Below the pieces are notes generated by a model. It was given only the letters and a program-made list of their open reading frames with translations. It had not been told where the DNA came from and did no database searches. From an uncultured Arcanobacterium sp. (GTDB lineage: Bacteria > Actinomycetota > Actinomycetes > Actinomycetales > Actinomycetaceae), in assembly GCA_958428545.1 (NCBI GenBank), contig CAUAGM010000006.1:24535-88534 (forward strand): a DNA stretch of 64,000 nucleotides, written 5' to 3'. A program made the translations under genes and the position numbers. Shown here in pieces: positions 1 through 8,255 of the stretch (positions are counted from its first letter, which is position 1; every line of letters begins with the position of its first letter).

Positions 1-1652
1 GCCCATTGATCGGTATCGATTTTTTCTGCATTGATCAAAGCAGGATCCTCATCTCCATGCCCCCAGCTCTTTCCAGTAAAAGTATTGATACCGAAATGAA
101 CGAAGCCAATCTGCCCCCAGTCGAGATAGTCTGCCTGCTTTTCTGTAGGGCGCAAAGCAGAAAGTTTAGCTTTGATAAGATCCGCACAGTCGGTAGCAGA
201 AACATCGATAGTATTCGCAGGAGTAACGTCTGACGTATCGCAGCTTTCTGCCACATACGTGAGTTTGAAATCGCTGGGAGTAAAGGAAGCATCAGCGGTA
301 GCGAAACGTATCTCGTCGAGCGCACCTTTGAAACCGCGATTAAGAGCACTTGGGTGTACTTCGTTAGCAAAAGATACTTTTGTAGCAATAGTATTGTTTA
401 ACGCTGCAAGACCTCCAGATTGCACCATTGATTGATCAACACCATCAACTCGCATATATAACTTTGCTTTATCTCCATCAGGCACATATGCAACAGAGAC
501 AACGTGAGCGTCTCCCACTGGAGCGGCAGCAGAAATTTTTGTTTCTTTCCACGCATTATTTTCTTGATACGCAACACCGAATTCGAGCTGCCCTGAAGCA
601 AAATAGCGTAAAAACACATTTCCGCCAGCCGCAAACAAAGTTTGTGAAGCAGTAGCTTCACTCGGCGTAAATTTCATTTCAGCTGCAAAACCAGCTGTGA
701 CTTTATCCGCCCCTAAGGAAAATCCAGTTGGAGAGAAATCAAGACCGCTCGTCTTACCCGAAAAATCGGCACGAGAATCTTTTAGTGACGGCAAAGGCTG
801 GCGAGCTGTGAGAGTGCCTTGCTGGTCTTCATCTCCTGCAGCAACATAATTACTTCCGTCCAAACGTCCAGAAAAATCTACGCGAAGGAGCTGATTAAGA
901 CTCATAAATTTCCATGGCGCGGAAGTATCGGCAATGCGGGCACGATAAAATTTTCCAGCAAAACCGCGAGTAGAAGTCGATGATGCTGGATTTACTTCAT
1001 ATCCGATACCGAAAGTTTTAGCTTTTCCGTTTGAAACGGCAGCTTTTTCTCCAGCAGCCGAAGAAACTGCTGGAGCTTTTACACCATTGACCCACATAGT
1101 GAGGGAAGCGCTCTGCCCTGCATCATATTTAAGCTGTATGATGTTTTTCTTATTAGCTTGGGGAAGAGCAACGCTATTTTTGTAGTCTTTCCATTTGCCG
1201 TCTGCTGTTTGAACAGAGAATAGATATTCAAGTGTATTATTTTGCACACGTACAGAGATATTTCCCATTGCGGAAAAAAGAGTGGCAAGATTGCTTGGAG
1301 TTTCAGTATTGAGATATTCAAATTCTGCGATAAAACCTTTATCGACCGTGCTTTCTCCAAAATTTTGCTGAGCAGTATACGTGATTCCTGCTGTATTTCC
1401 TGCAAGAGTAATTCCGCCGTCATCAGCTTTCTCTGGCGCTTTATCGCCTTTCCATGTGATAGACCCGCCGCCTACTTTTTCATCACCGCCAGTAGTGTAG
1501 CCATTTTGCGGAGTAAACGTTCCGCCAAAATCAACGTTTAAGTATTGCGCATCCTCAGCGTTAGCAATTTCAGCAGTAGATATCAATGCGCTGCACATCA
1601 ACGCGCACGCTACGATAAATGAGATAAAGCGTGATTTTTTCACGTTCGCCAT
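1..1652 (-). CDS. Secreted LamG / alpha-L-fucosidase-like (GH29) surface enzyme, 5' part only
   Basis: The frame is open from the ATG at 1652 to the left edge, so the C-terminal part is missing. A GAGGA ribosome-binding site lies just upstream. Residues 1-30 form a signal peptide (Lys-rich start, hydrophobic core, small residues before EDAQY). Two similar jelly-roll-like units follow (about 30-215 and 240-440). Both carry the pattern FAAEMKF / FIAEFEY, then FAAGGNVFLR or FSAMGNISVR, then a MWVNGV or MRVDGV strand, as in LamG/concanavalin-like modules. From about residue 510 the sequence WGQIGFVHFGINTFTG, then SWGHGDEDP and DTDQW, matches the N-terminal strand of GH29 alpha-L-fucosidases. Inference: an exported, possibly wall-bound fucosidase acting on host glycans. 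Substrate and cell-wall anchor lie outside the window. Confidence 0.75.
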   Translation of the reverse strand, partial: MANVKKSRFISFIVACALMCSALISTAEIANAEDAQYLNVDFGGTFTPQNGYTTGGDEKVGGGSITWKGDKAPEKADDGGITLAGNTAGITYTAQQNFGESTVDKGFIAEFEYLNTETPSNLATLFSAMGNISVRVQNNTLEYLFSVQTADGKWKDYKNSVALPQANKKNIIQLKYDAGQSASLTMWVNGVKAPAVSSAAGEKAAVSNGKAKTFGIGYEVNPASSTSTRGFAGKFYRARIADTSAPWKFMSLNQLLRVDFSGRLDGSNYVAAGDEDQQGTLTARQPLPSLKDSRADFSGKTSGLDFSPTGFSLGADKVTAGFAAEMKFTPSEATASQTLFAAGGNVFLRYFASGQLEFGVAYQENNAWKETKISAAAPVGDAHVVSVAYVPDGDKAKLYMRVDGVDQSMVQSGGLAALNNTIATKVSFANEVHPSALNRGFKGALDEIRFATADASFTPSDFKLTYVAESCDTSDVTPANTIDVSATDCADLIKAKLSALRPTEKQADYLDWGQIGFVHFGINTFTGKSWGHGDEDPALINAEKIDTDQW

Positions 1653-1918
1653 ATTTGACCGTCCTCTATACATGGCTTAAGCAGAATGCTGCACTGCGCT
1701 CAGCTCATGCCATTTTCCCCTATGCTCACTGCCCCTCAAACATGAGATGTATATCGCACTTCAAACAGCGATATGTGCGCACCTTTACGCACAATACTCA
1801 TGCTGAAAAACATTAGCTTCCCTGATATTAACAAACAGGTATAGATGCAGGCTAGGACTTAGCGACCGAAAATTTTTTAATATCGTAATAACATCACAAT
1901 AATATCTAATAGAAAGAG

Positions 1919-2001
1919 TGCTCCCGGAGGGACTCGAACCCTCACGCTTTGTGGGCGCAGCATTTTGAGTGCTGTGTGTCTACCAATTCCACCACAGGAG
2001 C
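1919..2001 (-). tRNA. tRNA-Leu (anticodon CAA)
   Basis: Read on the minus strand, the acceptor arm GCTCCTG pairs with CGGGAGC (one T-G pair) followed by discriminator A. The anticodon stem AGCA/TGCT encloses CTCAAAA, giving anticodon CAA. A long variable arm GCGCCCACAAAGCGT, typical of a class II tRNA, and the T arm GGTTCGAGTCC are all present. CCA is not encoded. It stands alone, about 240 bp from ansA, which is divergently transcribed. Confidence 0.95.
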
Positions 2002-2239
2002 GTTATGCCAACTCCGTTAGTTTATAGCGCAACGGCTCCAGCTTCAAATCGTGCTCTATTTCAGTATGCGCAGATATCAACGTTTTATAATGCGTAAATA
2101 TCAATACATTCTTGACGCACCTGATCACACATATCTCATTTTCTCGCTATGCCCAGAATTGCTAAAATTTTTATGCGTCAGCACCGACGACTAAAAGACT
2201 ATACGTCACATAAGAACGCATAGGAAAGATACCTCATCT

Positions 2240-3310
2240 ATGGATATTCATGTGATCTACACTGGCGGCACAATTGGCATGAAGCATACGACTGAGGGGC
2301 TTGTGCCAGAATCTCATGTAGAAACTTGGCTCGATCAGCAGCTGGCTGAGACAGAATTTGAAGGTCACGTACATACGCATCAGCTCAGCCCTCTTATCGA
2401 TTCCTCGAACGCAACGCCAGCAACATGGCAACTTATCATCGATACAATCCGAGAGCACGCAGCACAAGCCACAGCGTTTGTCATCCTACACGGCACGGAC
2501 ACCCTCGCATATACCGCATCTGCACTCTCCTTTGCTCTGCAAGATCTGCCAATACCTGTGATTATGACGGGTTCACAATTGCCTTTCACGCACGATGGAT
2601 CAGACGCACTGCCGAACGTGATCGGCGCTCTACACGCCGCGGCGCAGCCTCATCTGCGCGGTGTCTTTGTATTTTTTGGACATCATCTCTATCAAGGCAA
2701 TCGCACAACGAAAGTTTCCAGCTGGAGCTTTGACGCTTTCGACTCACCAGCAACCACACCTGTGGCAAAAATAGCTGATTCATGGACGTGGACTTCATAC
2801 AATGAAACGAATTACCCTCGCAGCAACCGAGAAAATTGTAATTCCCTCTCACTAAATGGTGGCGAAAAATCCTTACAGCCTCCCGAACAGTTCCCACTCC
2901 CACTCCCCTATAAAAATTATGATGTGATCGTGCTTCACATCACTCCAGGACTTACAGCTAAAAGACTTCAAGCTTTGCTCACGCCACTGCCTCGCGGGGT
3001 AATCTTACGCGGCTATGGCACAGGGAATATCCCTGCAGATGAACCAGGATTTGTAGACGTTTTGGCAGATGCCGCAGCTCAAGGGTGCATAATTATTGCC
3101 AGCACACAGACACTGCAAGCGCGTGTGGATCTTAGCACGTATGCGACAGGAAACGCTCTCATGCGAGCTGGCGTCATATCAGGGGAAGATGCCACCATTG
3201 AAGCGCTCTGCACAAAACTGATCTTCCTGCTTTCTCAAAAGCACACTACAGAAAAAATTCGTATACTTATGGGCACACCACTTGCCAATGAACTCACAAT
3301 TTCTCGTTAA
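2240..3310 (+). CDS. ansA: L-asparaginase, type I-like
   Basis: Hydrolyses L-asparagine to aspartate and ammonia. At 356 residues it has the usual asparaginase length. The N-terminal YTGGTIGM motif (Thr11 is the expected nucleophile) and HGTDTLAYTASAL at about residue 84 (second catalytic Thr-Asp pair) are both intact, followed by MTGSQLP. No signal peptide is present, so it should be cytoplasmic. AGGAAAG lies about 12 bases before the ATG. The segment around residues 180-215 is poorly conserved and Ser/Asn-rich, probably a surface loop. It is a single-gene unit; the gene downstream is convergent. Confidence 0.9.
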   Translation: MDIHVIYTGGTIGMKHTTEGLVPESHVETWLDQQLAETEFEGHVHTHQLSPLIDSSNATPATWQLIIDTIREHAAQATAFVILHGTDTLAYTASALSFALQDLPIPVIMTGSQLPFTHDGSDALPNVIGALHAAAQPHLRGVFVFFGHHLYQGNRTTKVSSWSFDAFDSPATTPVAKIADSWTWTSYNETNYPRSNRENCNSLSLNGGEKSLQPPEQFPLPLPYKNYDVIVLHITPGLTAKRLQALLTPLPRGVILRGYGTGNIPADEPGFVDVLADAAAQGCIIIASTQTLQARVDLSTYATGNALMRAGVISGEDATIEALCTKLIFLLSQKHTTEKIRILMGTPLANELTISR

Positions 3311-3497
3311 TCAGAAGCTATAGGAAAGCGGGCAGATACGAGATCGTTCTTGCCCACTTTACCATTCGTACAGTAGCACTTCGAGCTCAGATCCCTATAG
3401 ATCAAGCCCCTATGAGTAAATCAAGACCAGTACTATCTACTCCCACTTGCACAGCCTATGCACGCAATTTCAACGCACACAATTCGATGCATGCAAT

Positions 3498-4562
3498 TCA
3501 GGAACTTTGCCGCTTAATAGCGTGAGATCGGATGAGAGAGGCAATGACGGTGAGCAAAATAGCAGCAATAATAAAACTTACAGAGAAAATAATTGTTGGC
3601 TCTGGGATCACGTGCAGCATACCGTAGCCATGGAACGCATGAAGCAGCAGCTTGAGAGCGATGAAACCGAGAATAGCGGCTAAACCATAGTGAAGATAAA
3701 TTAAGCGTTCAAGCAAGCCGTCTACGAGGAAGAAGAGCTGACGCAGCCCGAGCAAAGCAAAAGCATTGGAAGAAAAGACCAAGAAAGGTTCTTTCGTCAA
3801 ACCAAAAATAGCGGGGATAGAATCGAGCGCAAACATTAGATCGATTGTGCCAATCGATACAATACAGATAGCCAGCGGCGTCAGCCATAGCTTATGGTCA
3901 CGGCGCACAACCAAGCGATCACCCTCATAATCTTTCGTCACGGGAAAGAACTTTCCGATCATGCGAGTGACGAAGTTCGGTTTATAATCCTCGCTGATTT
4001 CTTCTGCAGTTTCAGCCGATTCTTTAACAGCATCAACAACTTGTTTCACAGCCGTGTAAAGCATCCACAAACCAAAGATGAAAAATACCCATACGAAACG
4101 CTGAACAAGCGCTGCGCCGATCATAATAAACACAAAACGCAATACGAGAGCAATAATAATGCCGTACATCAGCACTTTTTGCTGATAAATGCGAGGCACC
4201 TTAAAAGCCGCGATAACCATAATAAAGACGAAAATATTATCAAGCGAGAGAGAATATTCCGTGATATAACCTGCTAAAAACTCTGTGGCGAATGTACTTC
4301 CGTGACGCATATAGGTAAGAACTGCGAAGATAAGCGCAAGGCTTATATAGATCGCCGTCCACATCGTCGCCTCTTTGATAGTTGGCTCATGAGCTTTGCG
4401 CACATGCCCTAAAAGATCAAAAAGGATAAGCCCAACGACGACAACAGCAAGAACAACCCATTCCCACAGGTAGACGTGTATCGCGCCAGCAACTGGAACT
4501 GGATTTTCAGAAATGAGAGTAAAAACGTTGTTAAGAGAATGCGAACATAGAGAGGGTAACAT
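3498..4562 (-). CDS. TerC/Alx-family integral membrane protein, probable Mn2+ exporter
   Basis: About 354 residues with nine or so membrane segments. The family-typical acidic membrane motifs are visible: SLSLDNIFVFIMVIAAF and FALDSIPAIFGLTKEPFLVFSSNAFALLGLRQLFF. TerC/Alx proteins are known to export Mn2+, often to load secreted enzymes, and in many bacteria sit behind the manganese riboswitch found here upstream. An in-frame GTG lies at 4580, but the ATG at 4562 is preferred because GAGAAAGG lies seven bases before it. The old label 'tellurium resistance' should not be taken as function. The C-terminus ends in basic residues after the last membrane segment. Confidence 0.88.
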   Translation of the reverse strand: MLPSLCSHSLNNVFTLISENPVPVAGAIHVYLWEWVVLAVVVVGLILFDLLGHVRKAHEPTIKEATMWTAIYISLALIFAVLTYMRHGSTFATEFLAGYITEYSLSLDNIFVFIMVIAAFKVPRIYQQKVLMYGIIIALVLRFVFIMIGAALVQRFVWVFFIFGLWMLYTAVKQVVDAVKESAETAEEISEDYKPNFVTRMIGKFFPVTKDYEGDRLVVRRDHKLWLTPLAICIVSIGTIDLMFALDSIPAIFGLTKEPFLVFSSNAFALLGLRQLFFLVDGLLERLIYLHYGLAAILGFIALKLLLHAFHGYGMLHVIPEPTIIFSVSFIIAAILLTVIASLIRSHAIKRQSS

Positions 4563-4597
4563 CAGAGCCTTTCTCGGCACGAATATAACGGATATAT

Positions 4598-4720
4598 TGG
4601 CGAAACCGAAGGTCTCTCTCCACCTGAATATATACAGGTACCGATCCGAGCAACTGCCGAGTGAGCGCGCTGCTGTGGTGACGAATCGATGTTGAGCGGA
4701 AATACTCCCCTTCTTCTGTT
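4598..4720 (-). ncRNA. yybP-ykoY (Mn2+) riboswitch in the leader of the TerC gene
   Basis: On the minus strand the leader has the two conserved blocks of this class about 95 nt apart: GAAGGGGAGTA at 4705-4715 and GAGACCTTCGG at 4606-4616. P1 can form between GAAGG and CCTTC, closing the aptamer. The expression side is also visible. The P1 3' strand CCTTCGG (4606-4612) is complementary to CCGAGAAAGG (4568-4577), which holds the Shine-Dalgarno of the TerC gene. Inference: metal binding holds P1 closed and frees the ribosome site, so high Mn2+ turns translation on. Boundaries are approximate. Confidence 0.85.
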
Positions 4721-4984
4721 TAAGTGTATCGATTTATCGAGATGCACATAGTACTGGCTGCACGTGGTATTTCTCTCAGGAAAACGTATACACCTCAAGC
4801 TAAAACGCCAGCCTACTTTGGGATCTGCACTGGATACCACAATTTACTCAAACGCGTACAGCTATCCAAAAGATACACACTTCCTGATTTTAAGCGTATG
4901 GGTAACACCTCGCCCCGAATCCCTTAATCTCTTGCTTTTGTGCCTTTTGCCCTTTTCAACTGCAGACATCTAGAGATATAGCGG

Positions 4985-5022
4985 TTCTTCTCTCACTCGC
5001 CACCGCACGCATGAGAGAAGAA
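4985..5022. terminator. Inverted repeat, possible transcription barrier
   Basis: Arms TTCTTCTCTCA (4985-4995) and TGAGAGAAGAA (5012-5022) are perfect over 11 bp around a 16-base loop. There is no clear U-tract on either side. It lies just beyond the MFS terminator and may insulate the TerC promoter. Confidence 0.4.
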
Positions 5023-5039
5023 AATGGAGACAAAACAAA

Positions 5040-5075
5040 GGTTGGGGCACACCAGCATAACTGTGTGCCCCAACC
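5040..5075 (-). terminator. Rho-independent terminator of the GDPD-MFS unit
   Basis: Perfect 13-bp stem GGTTGGGGCACAC / GTGTGCCCCAACC with a 10-base loop. On the minus strand it is followed by TTTGTTTTGTCT. It lies 72 bp past the MFS stop codon. Confidence 0.85.
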
Positions 5076-5146
5076 ATGCGACGCTTACCGCGGTGAGGAT
5101 TCGCCGCATAGCGTGATACCTCACCCTTCAGCGAATGAATGCAGAT

Positions 5147-6484
5147 TCAGTCTTCGTGCACGCCGCCAACTTGCTCCGCTTTCTTATTAAAGAATGCCAA
5201 TGTGAACGCACAAACAGCACCAAATGCCGCAACTAATATCGTAATCAGGAAAAGCTGACCAAAGAGCGGAGCAGATGTTTCGATTGACGTCGCCTTATTA
5301 GCTTCTTCCAAAATTTTCCCTGCCCACGGATTTGCCCAGAATACTGGAGCATATGCCAAGAAAGAGCCAACTGCCATAGCAGATCCATTGATAGCCGGAG
5401 GCAAATGCAGCTCTGCAATAGGAGCTAATATAACAGCTTTGCCCATAAACACACCCACTGCCATAAGCATCAAGAGAACCATGGAAATCCACATGCTGGA
5501 TTCGTTAACCGGCAGAACATAAACCAATCCTGCACCGATGGTGATAATCGACAAGGAAACGCCCATCATCATGGTAGATGATTTGAAGATATAATCGGCG
5601 ACCACACCAGAAACTAAACCAGCAAATACACCAACCAACCCCGTATTGAAAATACCGAATGCGCCAGCAATACCGTCAGATGCTTTGAAAACAATCGTCA
5701 TATACGGAGCCGAGGCATAAATAAGGTGCACGTACGCCCAATAAACGCACATTGCAGAGAGCGCCGCAAGCCATACGCGCGGACGGGTGAGAACTTTGAA
5801 CAATCCAATAAGTGCCGCGAGATTGTCCGAATGAGATTCTTCGTGAGCAATTGCATTCGAGGGAACCAGCTTGAGCAACGCGATAACCATTGGAATCAGC
5901 AAGAATGCATAAGCCAAAGCAAAAATCCACATAATGGTTTCTTTACTCTCTGGCCGCCAGGCAATCAATCCCACGATAAGCAGGTTCATGAGCATTTCTG
6001 ATGCACGACGGATTGTTTCAAGCAAACCCATCGCCAAACCGCGCCCTTTAGAATTCTCATCAGACGCGATAAACGATACGCCATTAACAACAGCAGGCCA
6101 TCCGATTGCGTCCCATACAGCCCACGAAATAGCAATTCCAACCATAATGGTAAACGACAGATTCGGCACCAAGAACAAAATCATATAGGTAACGAATCGC
6201 CAACTGCACCACGCAACAAGAATATGTTTGATCTGGAAACGATTGTTGATCCAACCGCCGGGAACATATAGGAACATTGCGATCCCGATCCAACCCATGA
6301 GCGTACCAAACTGACCTTCAGTAATACCCAGCATGGCACACAGTGGCAAAAGTAAAGCTCCCTTAAAAGCTTCAAAAGACGAGTATGGAATCTGCCCCGA
6401 CATCACTACCGTCAGATAAGATCCAATCTTTCCTCGTTTCAAAAATTTCGGCAACGATAGTCGCCTTGTTTCGTTAGCAGACAT
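5147..6484 (-). CDS. MFS transporter, possibly for glycerophosphodiesters or phosphorylated sugars
   Basis: 445 residues with twelve predicted membrane helices in two six-helix halves, the usual MFS length. AGGGGGA lies six bases before the ATG. The segments FEAFKGALLLPLCAMLGITEGQFG and GWIGIAMFLYVPGGWINNRF resemble the organophosphate/UhpC-like and YihN-like branches. The substrate cannot be read from sequence. It lies 110 bp downstream of a glycerophosphodiester phosphodiesterase gene on the same strand, and the pair ends at a shared terminator. That makes uptake of a glycerophosphodiester or glycerol phosphate an attractive inference. Confidence 0.8.
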   Translation of the reverse strand: MSANETRRLSLPKFLKRGKIGSYLTVVMSGQIPYSSFEAFKGALLLPLCAMLGITEGQFGTLMGWIGIAMFLYVPGGWINNRFQIKHILVAWCSWRFVTYMILFLVPNLSFTIMVGIAISWAVWDAIGWPAVVNGVSFIASDENSKGRGLAMGLLETIRRASEMLMNLLIVGLIAWRPESKETIMWIFALAYAFLLIPMVIALLKLVPSNAIAHEESHSDNLAALIGLFKVLTRPRVWLAALSAMCVYWAYVHLIYASAPYMTIVFKASDGIAGAFGIFNTGLVGVFAGLVSGVVADYIFKSSTMMMGVSLSIITIGAGLVYVLPVNESSMWISMVLLMLMAVGVFMGKAVILAPIAELHLPPAINGSAMAVGSFLAYAPVFWANPWAGKILEEANKATSIETSAPLFGQLFLITILVAAFGAVCAFTLAFFNKKAEQVGGVHED

Positions 6485-6593
6485 ATTTCCCCCTTGTGTA
6501 AAGTTCTAGTTATTGGCCTATTTATGCGTGTGTGTTCTCACGCTACTGACACATCAAAACATAGTTATGCGAGCATATGCGCTCATGTATGCC

Positions 6594-7328
6594 CTATCTG
6601 GCAGGAATCTGGTGTGCAACATCGGTAAATATCCCCGTCACACCCCAATTAAACAGCTCATTGGCGCGAGCCGGAGAATTGACCGTCCACACATTTACCC
6701 CAAAACCAGCCTCGCGAAAAGCGCGCACTTTTTCACGTGTAAGCCCAGTATCTTCAGGGTGAATATAGGTGGCACCAACCAATTCCAATACCGAACGCCA
6801 ATCGTCATAGAGAGCACAGGTCTCATAGAGGCATCCGATCGGAATCTCTGGAGCTAAAGCATGAAATTCAGCCAAAAGAACATGGTTGAAACACGAGACG
6901 ATCACTTCCGAACTATCCAAACGGCGAATCTGCTCAATAACCCCGGTAATCAGTTTGCGAGTCATCTGCGCACCAGCTTCATTTGATTTAATCTCAATGT
7001 TTGCGTTTAAGCCAGTTTCATTCATAAAATCAACTAATTCGCTCAGTGTAGGCAAAGGTTCTCCTGAGAATTCATCAGAAAACCAACTTCCCGCATCAAT
7101 GCTTGGCAGATCATCGGCTGTGAGCTCGTAATAACCACCTGACCTGTTTGTTGTGCGATCAAGGGTCGTATCATGGCAAATAATCACCGTGCCATCGGCC
7201 AAGATATCAACATCAGTCTCAATCCAGGTCAATCCGTGTTCGACTGCCTTACGGAAAGCAGCCATCGTATTTTCCGGCGCTAAAGTATTCAAACCACGAT
7301 GCGCAAAAATTCGATTCTCGATACTCAT
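6594..7328 (-). CDS. Glycerophosphodiester phosphodiesterase
   Basis: About 244 residues, a compact cytoplasmic GDPD-fold protein without signal peptide. It releases glycerol-3-phosphate and an alcohol from phospholipid head-group diesters. The catalytic set is intact: FAHRG near the N-terminus, PENT, ETDVD (metal ligands) and CHDTTLDRTT, then NIEIKS and a late VNVWTVN strand. An in-frame extension to 7376 adds 16 residues not typical of the family and has no ribosome site, so the ATG at 7328 (weak GAAAG upstream) is preferred. It is first in a two-gene unit with the MFS carrier. Confidence 0.9.
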   Translation of the reverse strand: MSIENRIFAHRGLNTLAPENTMAAFRKAVEHGLTWIETDVDILADGTVIICHDTTLDRTTNRSGGYYELTADDLPSIDAGSWFSDEFSGEPLPTLSELVDFMNETGLNANIEIKSNEAGAQMTRKLITGVIEQIRRLDSSEVIVSCFNHVLLAEFHALAPEIPIGCLYETCALYDDWRSVLELVGATYIHPEDTGLTREKVRAFREAGFGVNVWTVNSPARANELFNWGVTGIFTDVAHQIPAR

Positions 7329-7442
7329 GTCTATACATACTTTCTTCTTCAATGAAGATCTTCCTTGATACTTCATATCGAATTTGACGAGTAAAATTTA
7401 ACAGATTTAGCAACGAAAAATACAATATTCAGCTAATATAAC

Positions 7443-7468
7443 CCTCTGTGCACATACGTGCACAGAGG
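7443..7468. terminator. Strong hairpin, terminator-like
   Basis: Perfect 11-bp stem CCTCTGTGCAC / GTGCACAGAGG with an ATAC loop. There is no U-run on the plus strand and only TTATATTAG on the minus strand. It stands upstream of the GDPD gene and may block read-through into it. Confidence 0.5.
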
Positions 7469-7707
7469 AAATATAGAGCTGCAAATTTTCCTTCTGATTT
7501 CCTTTAGCATGCTGGCGAAGGAATAAACAAGCGTGCCCGATATCACGGCGACATCGTTTCATATACGCTTGGAAAGGTACGTCAATATAGGTAATATCGT
7601 ACGTGGACTTTGCACCTGGCTGGGTGCGAGGCCAAGCTTGATCCACAACCACGGGTGCCCCACGCTCGGCAGTCCGGAAAAAGCGATCCCTCAACCAGCC
7701 GAAAATT

Positions 7708-7733
7708 TTCCCACATAGGAAGCTATGCGGGAA
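7708..7733 (+). promoter_or_regulatory. Hairpin in the rpsT leader
   Basis: TTCCC-A-CATAG, loop GAAG, CTATG-C-GGGAA: a ten-pair stem with one internal mismatch, ending 21 bases before the GTG start of rpsT. Inference: an autoregulatory element of S20 expression or a stability element. The sequence does not show which. Confidence 0.4.
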
Positions 7734-7754
7734 GGAAGATGAAAGAGACTAAAC

Positions 7755-8024
7755 GTGGCAAACATTAAGTCGCAAAAAAAGCGCATCAAGACGAACGAAA
7801 AGCGTCGCATGCGCAACAAGAGCTATAAAAGTGAACTCAAGACCTACGTCAAAAAAGTTCGCACTGCTATCGATGCTAAAGATCTCGAAGCTGCTCAAGA
7901 AGCTCTCAAAGCTGCTGCTCGCAAACTCGATGTAGCAGTTAGCAAAGGCGTGATTCATAAGAATCAAGCAGCAAATCGCAAGAGTAAGCTCGCTAAGCAA
8001 ATCAATAAGCTCGCTGAGAAGTAG
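7755..8024 (+). CDS. rpsT: 30S ribosomal protein S20
   Basis: 89 residues, Lys/Arg-rich and helical, with the family start ANIKSQKKRIKTNEKRRMRN and the conserved tail KGVIHKNQAANRKSKLAKQIN. It is a primary binder of 16S rRNA. It starts with GTG, preceded by AAAGAG. A very long terminator hairpin follows directly. In many actinobacteria rpsT lies next to lepA; here lepA is over 50 kb away, so the ancestral block has been split. Confidence 0.97.
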   Translation: MANIKSQKKRIKTNEKRRMRNKSYKSELKTYVKKVRTAIDAKDLEAAQEALKAAARKLDVAVSKGVIHKNQAANRKSKLAKQINKLAEK

Positions 8025-8040
8025 TTCTTCTATTTCGTCA

Positions 8041-8099
8041 ATAGAGTGAGGGGCTGTGTTTGAGAAAGTTCTCAGACACAGCCCCTCACTCTATTTTTT
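8041..8099 (+). terminator. Bidirectional terminator with an exceptionally long stem
   Basis: ATAGAGTGAGGGGCTGTGT pairs with ACACAGCCCCTCACTCTAT. The inner TTGAGAA/TTCTCAG extends the helix to about 26 pairs with almost no loop. ATTTTTTA follows. It ends rpsT and may also catch transcripts coming from holA. Confidence 0.9.
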
Positions 8100-8123
8100 A
8101 TCGCCTTCTTTTATCAAACAACA

Positions 8124-8204
8124 TCACAATTTCGAAATAATCGCATCAATAGAAGCCTTGGCATCGCCAAGAAACATCTGTGAATTTTCTTTTGAAGATA
8201 TGTA
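8124..8204 (-). pseudogene. Relic of the 3' end of pntB (NAD(P) transhydrogenase beta subunit)
   Basis: On the minus strand, codons from about 8204 to the TGA at 8126-8124 read YISSKENSQMFLGDAKASID and then AIISKL, followed by stop. This closely resembles the C-terminus of PntB as known from enteric bacteria (KENTHMLFGDAKASVDAIL...). No start codon or ribosome site fits, and only about 25 codons are recognisable between the holA stop and the rpsT terminator. Inference: a deletion removed most of a pnt locus and left the tail. If holA mRNA is not terminated first, the relic is part of its 3' UTR. Confidence 0.6.
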
Positions 8205-8255
8205 GACAGCCACTATGCTATTTACGCGTCAGCCTATCGGATTATGAGCTGCACA

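Larger units (their letters stand above)
4721..5146. other. Gene-free interval between the TerC leader and the MFS gene
   Basis: No ORF with coding character is present. The left part should hold the promoter of the riboswitch-TerC transcript. The right part holds two strong inverted repeats, listed separately. Nothing else is recognised. Confidence 0.6.
7329..7754. other. Interval between the GDPD and rpsT genes
   Basis: It holds the divergent promoters of GDPD and rpsT, a strong hairpin at 7443-7468 and an rpsT leader hairpin at 7708-7733. A minus-strand open frame (7407-7694, TTG start) has protein-like composition around RGAPVVVDQAWPR. However, its last part is encoded by the hairpin and I recognise no family, so it is not called as a gene. 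Confidence 0.5.

Noticed and set aside
7407..7694. Minus-strand ORF of 95 codons with TTG start upstream of the GDPD gene
   Set aside because: No ribosome site, no family recognised, and its 3' third is encoded by a strong hairpin; it also overlaps the rpsT promoter region.
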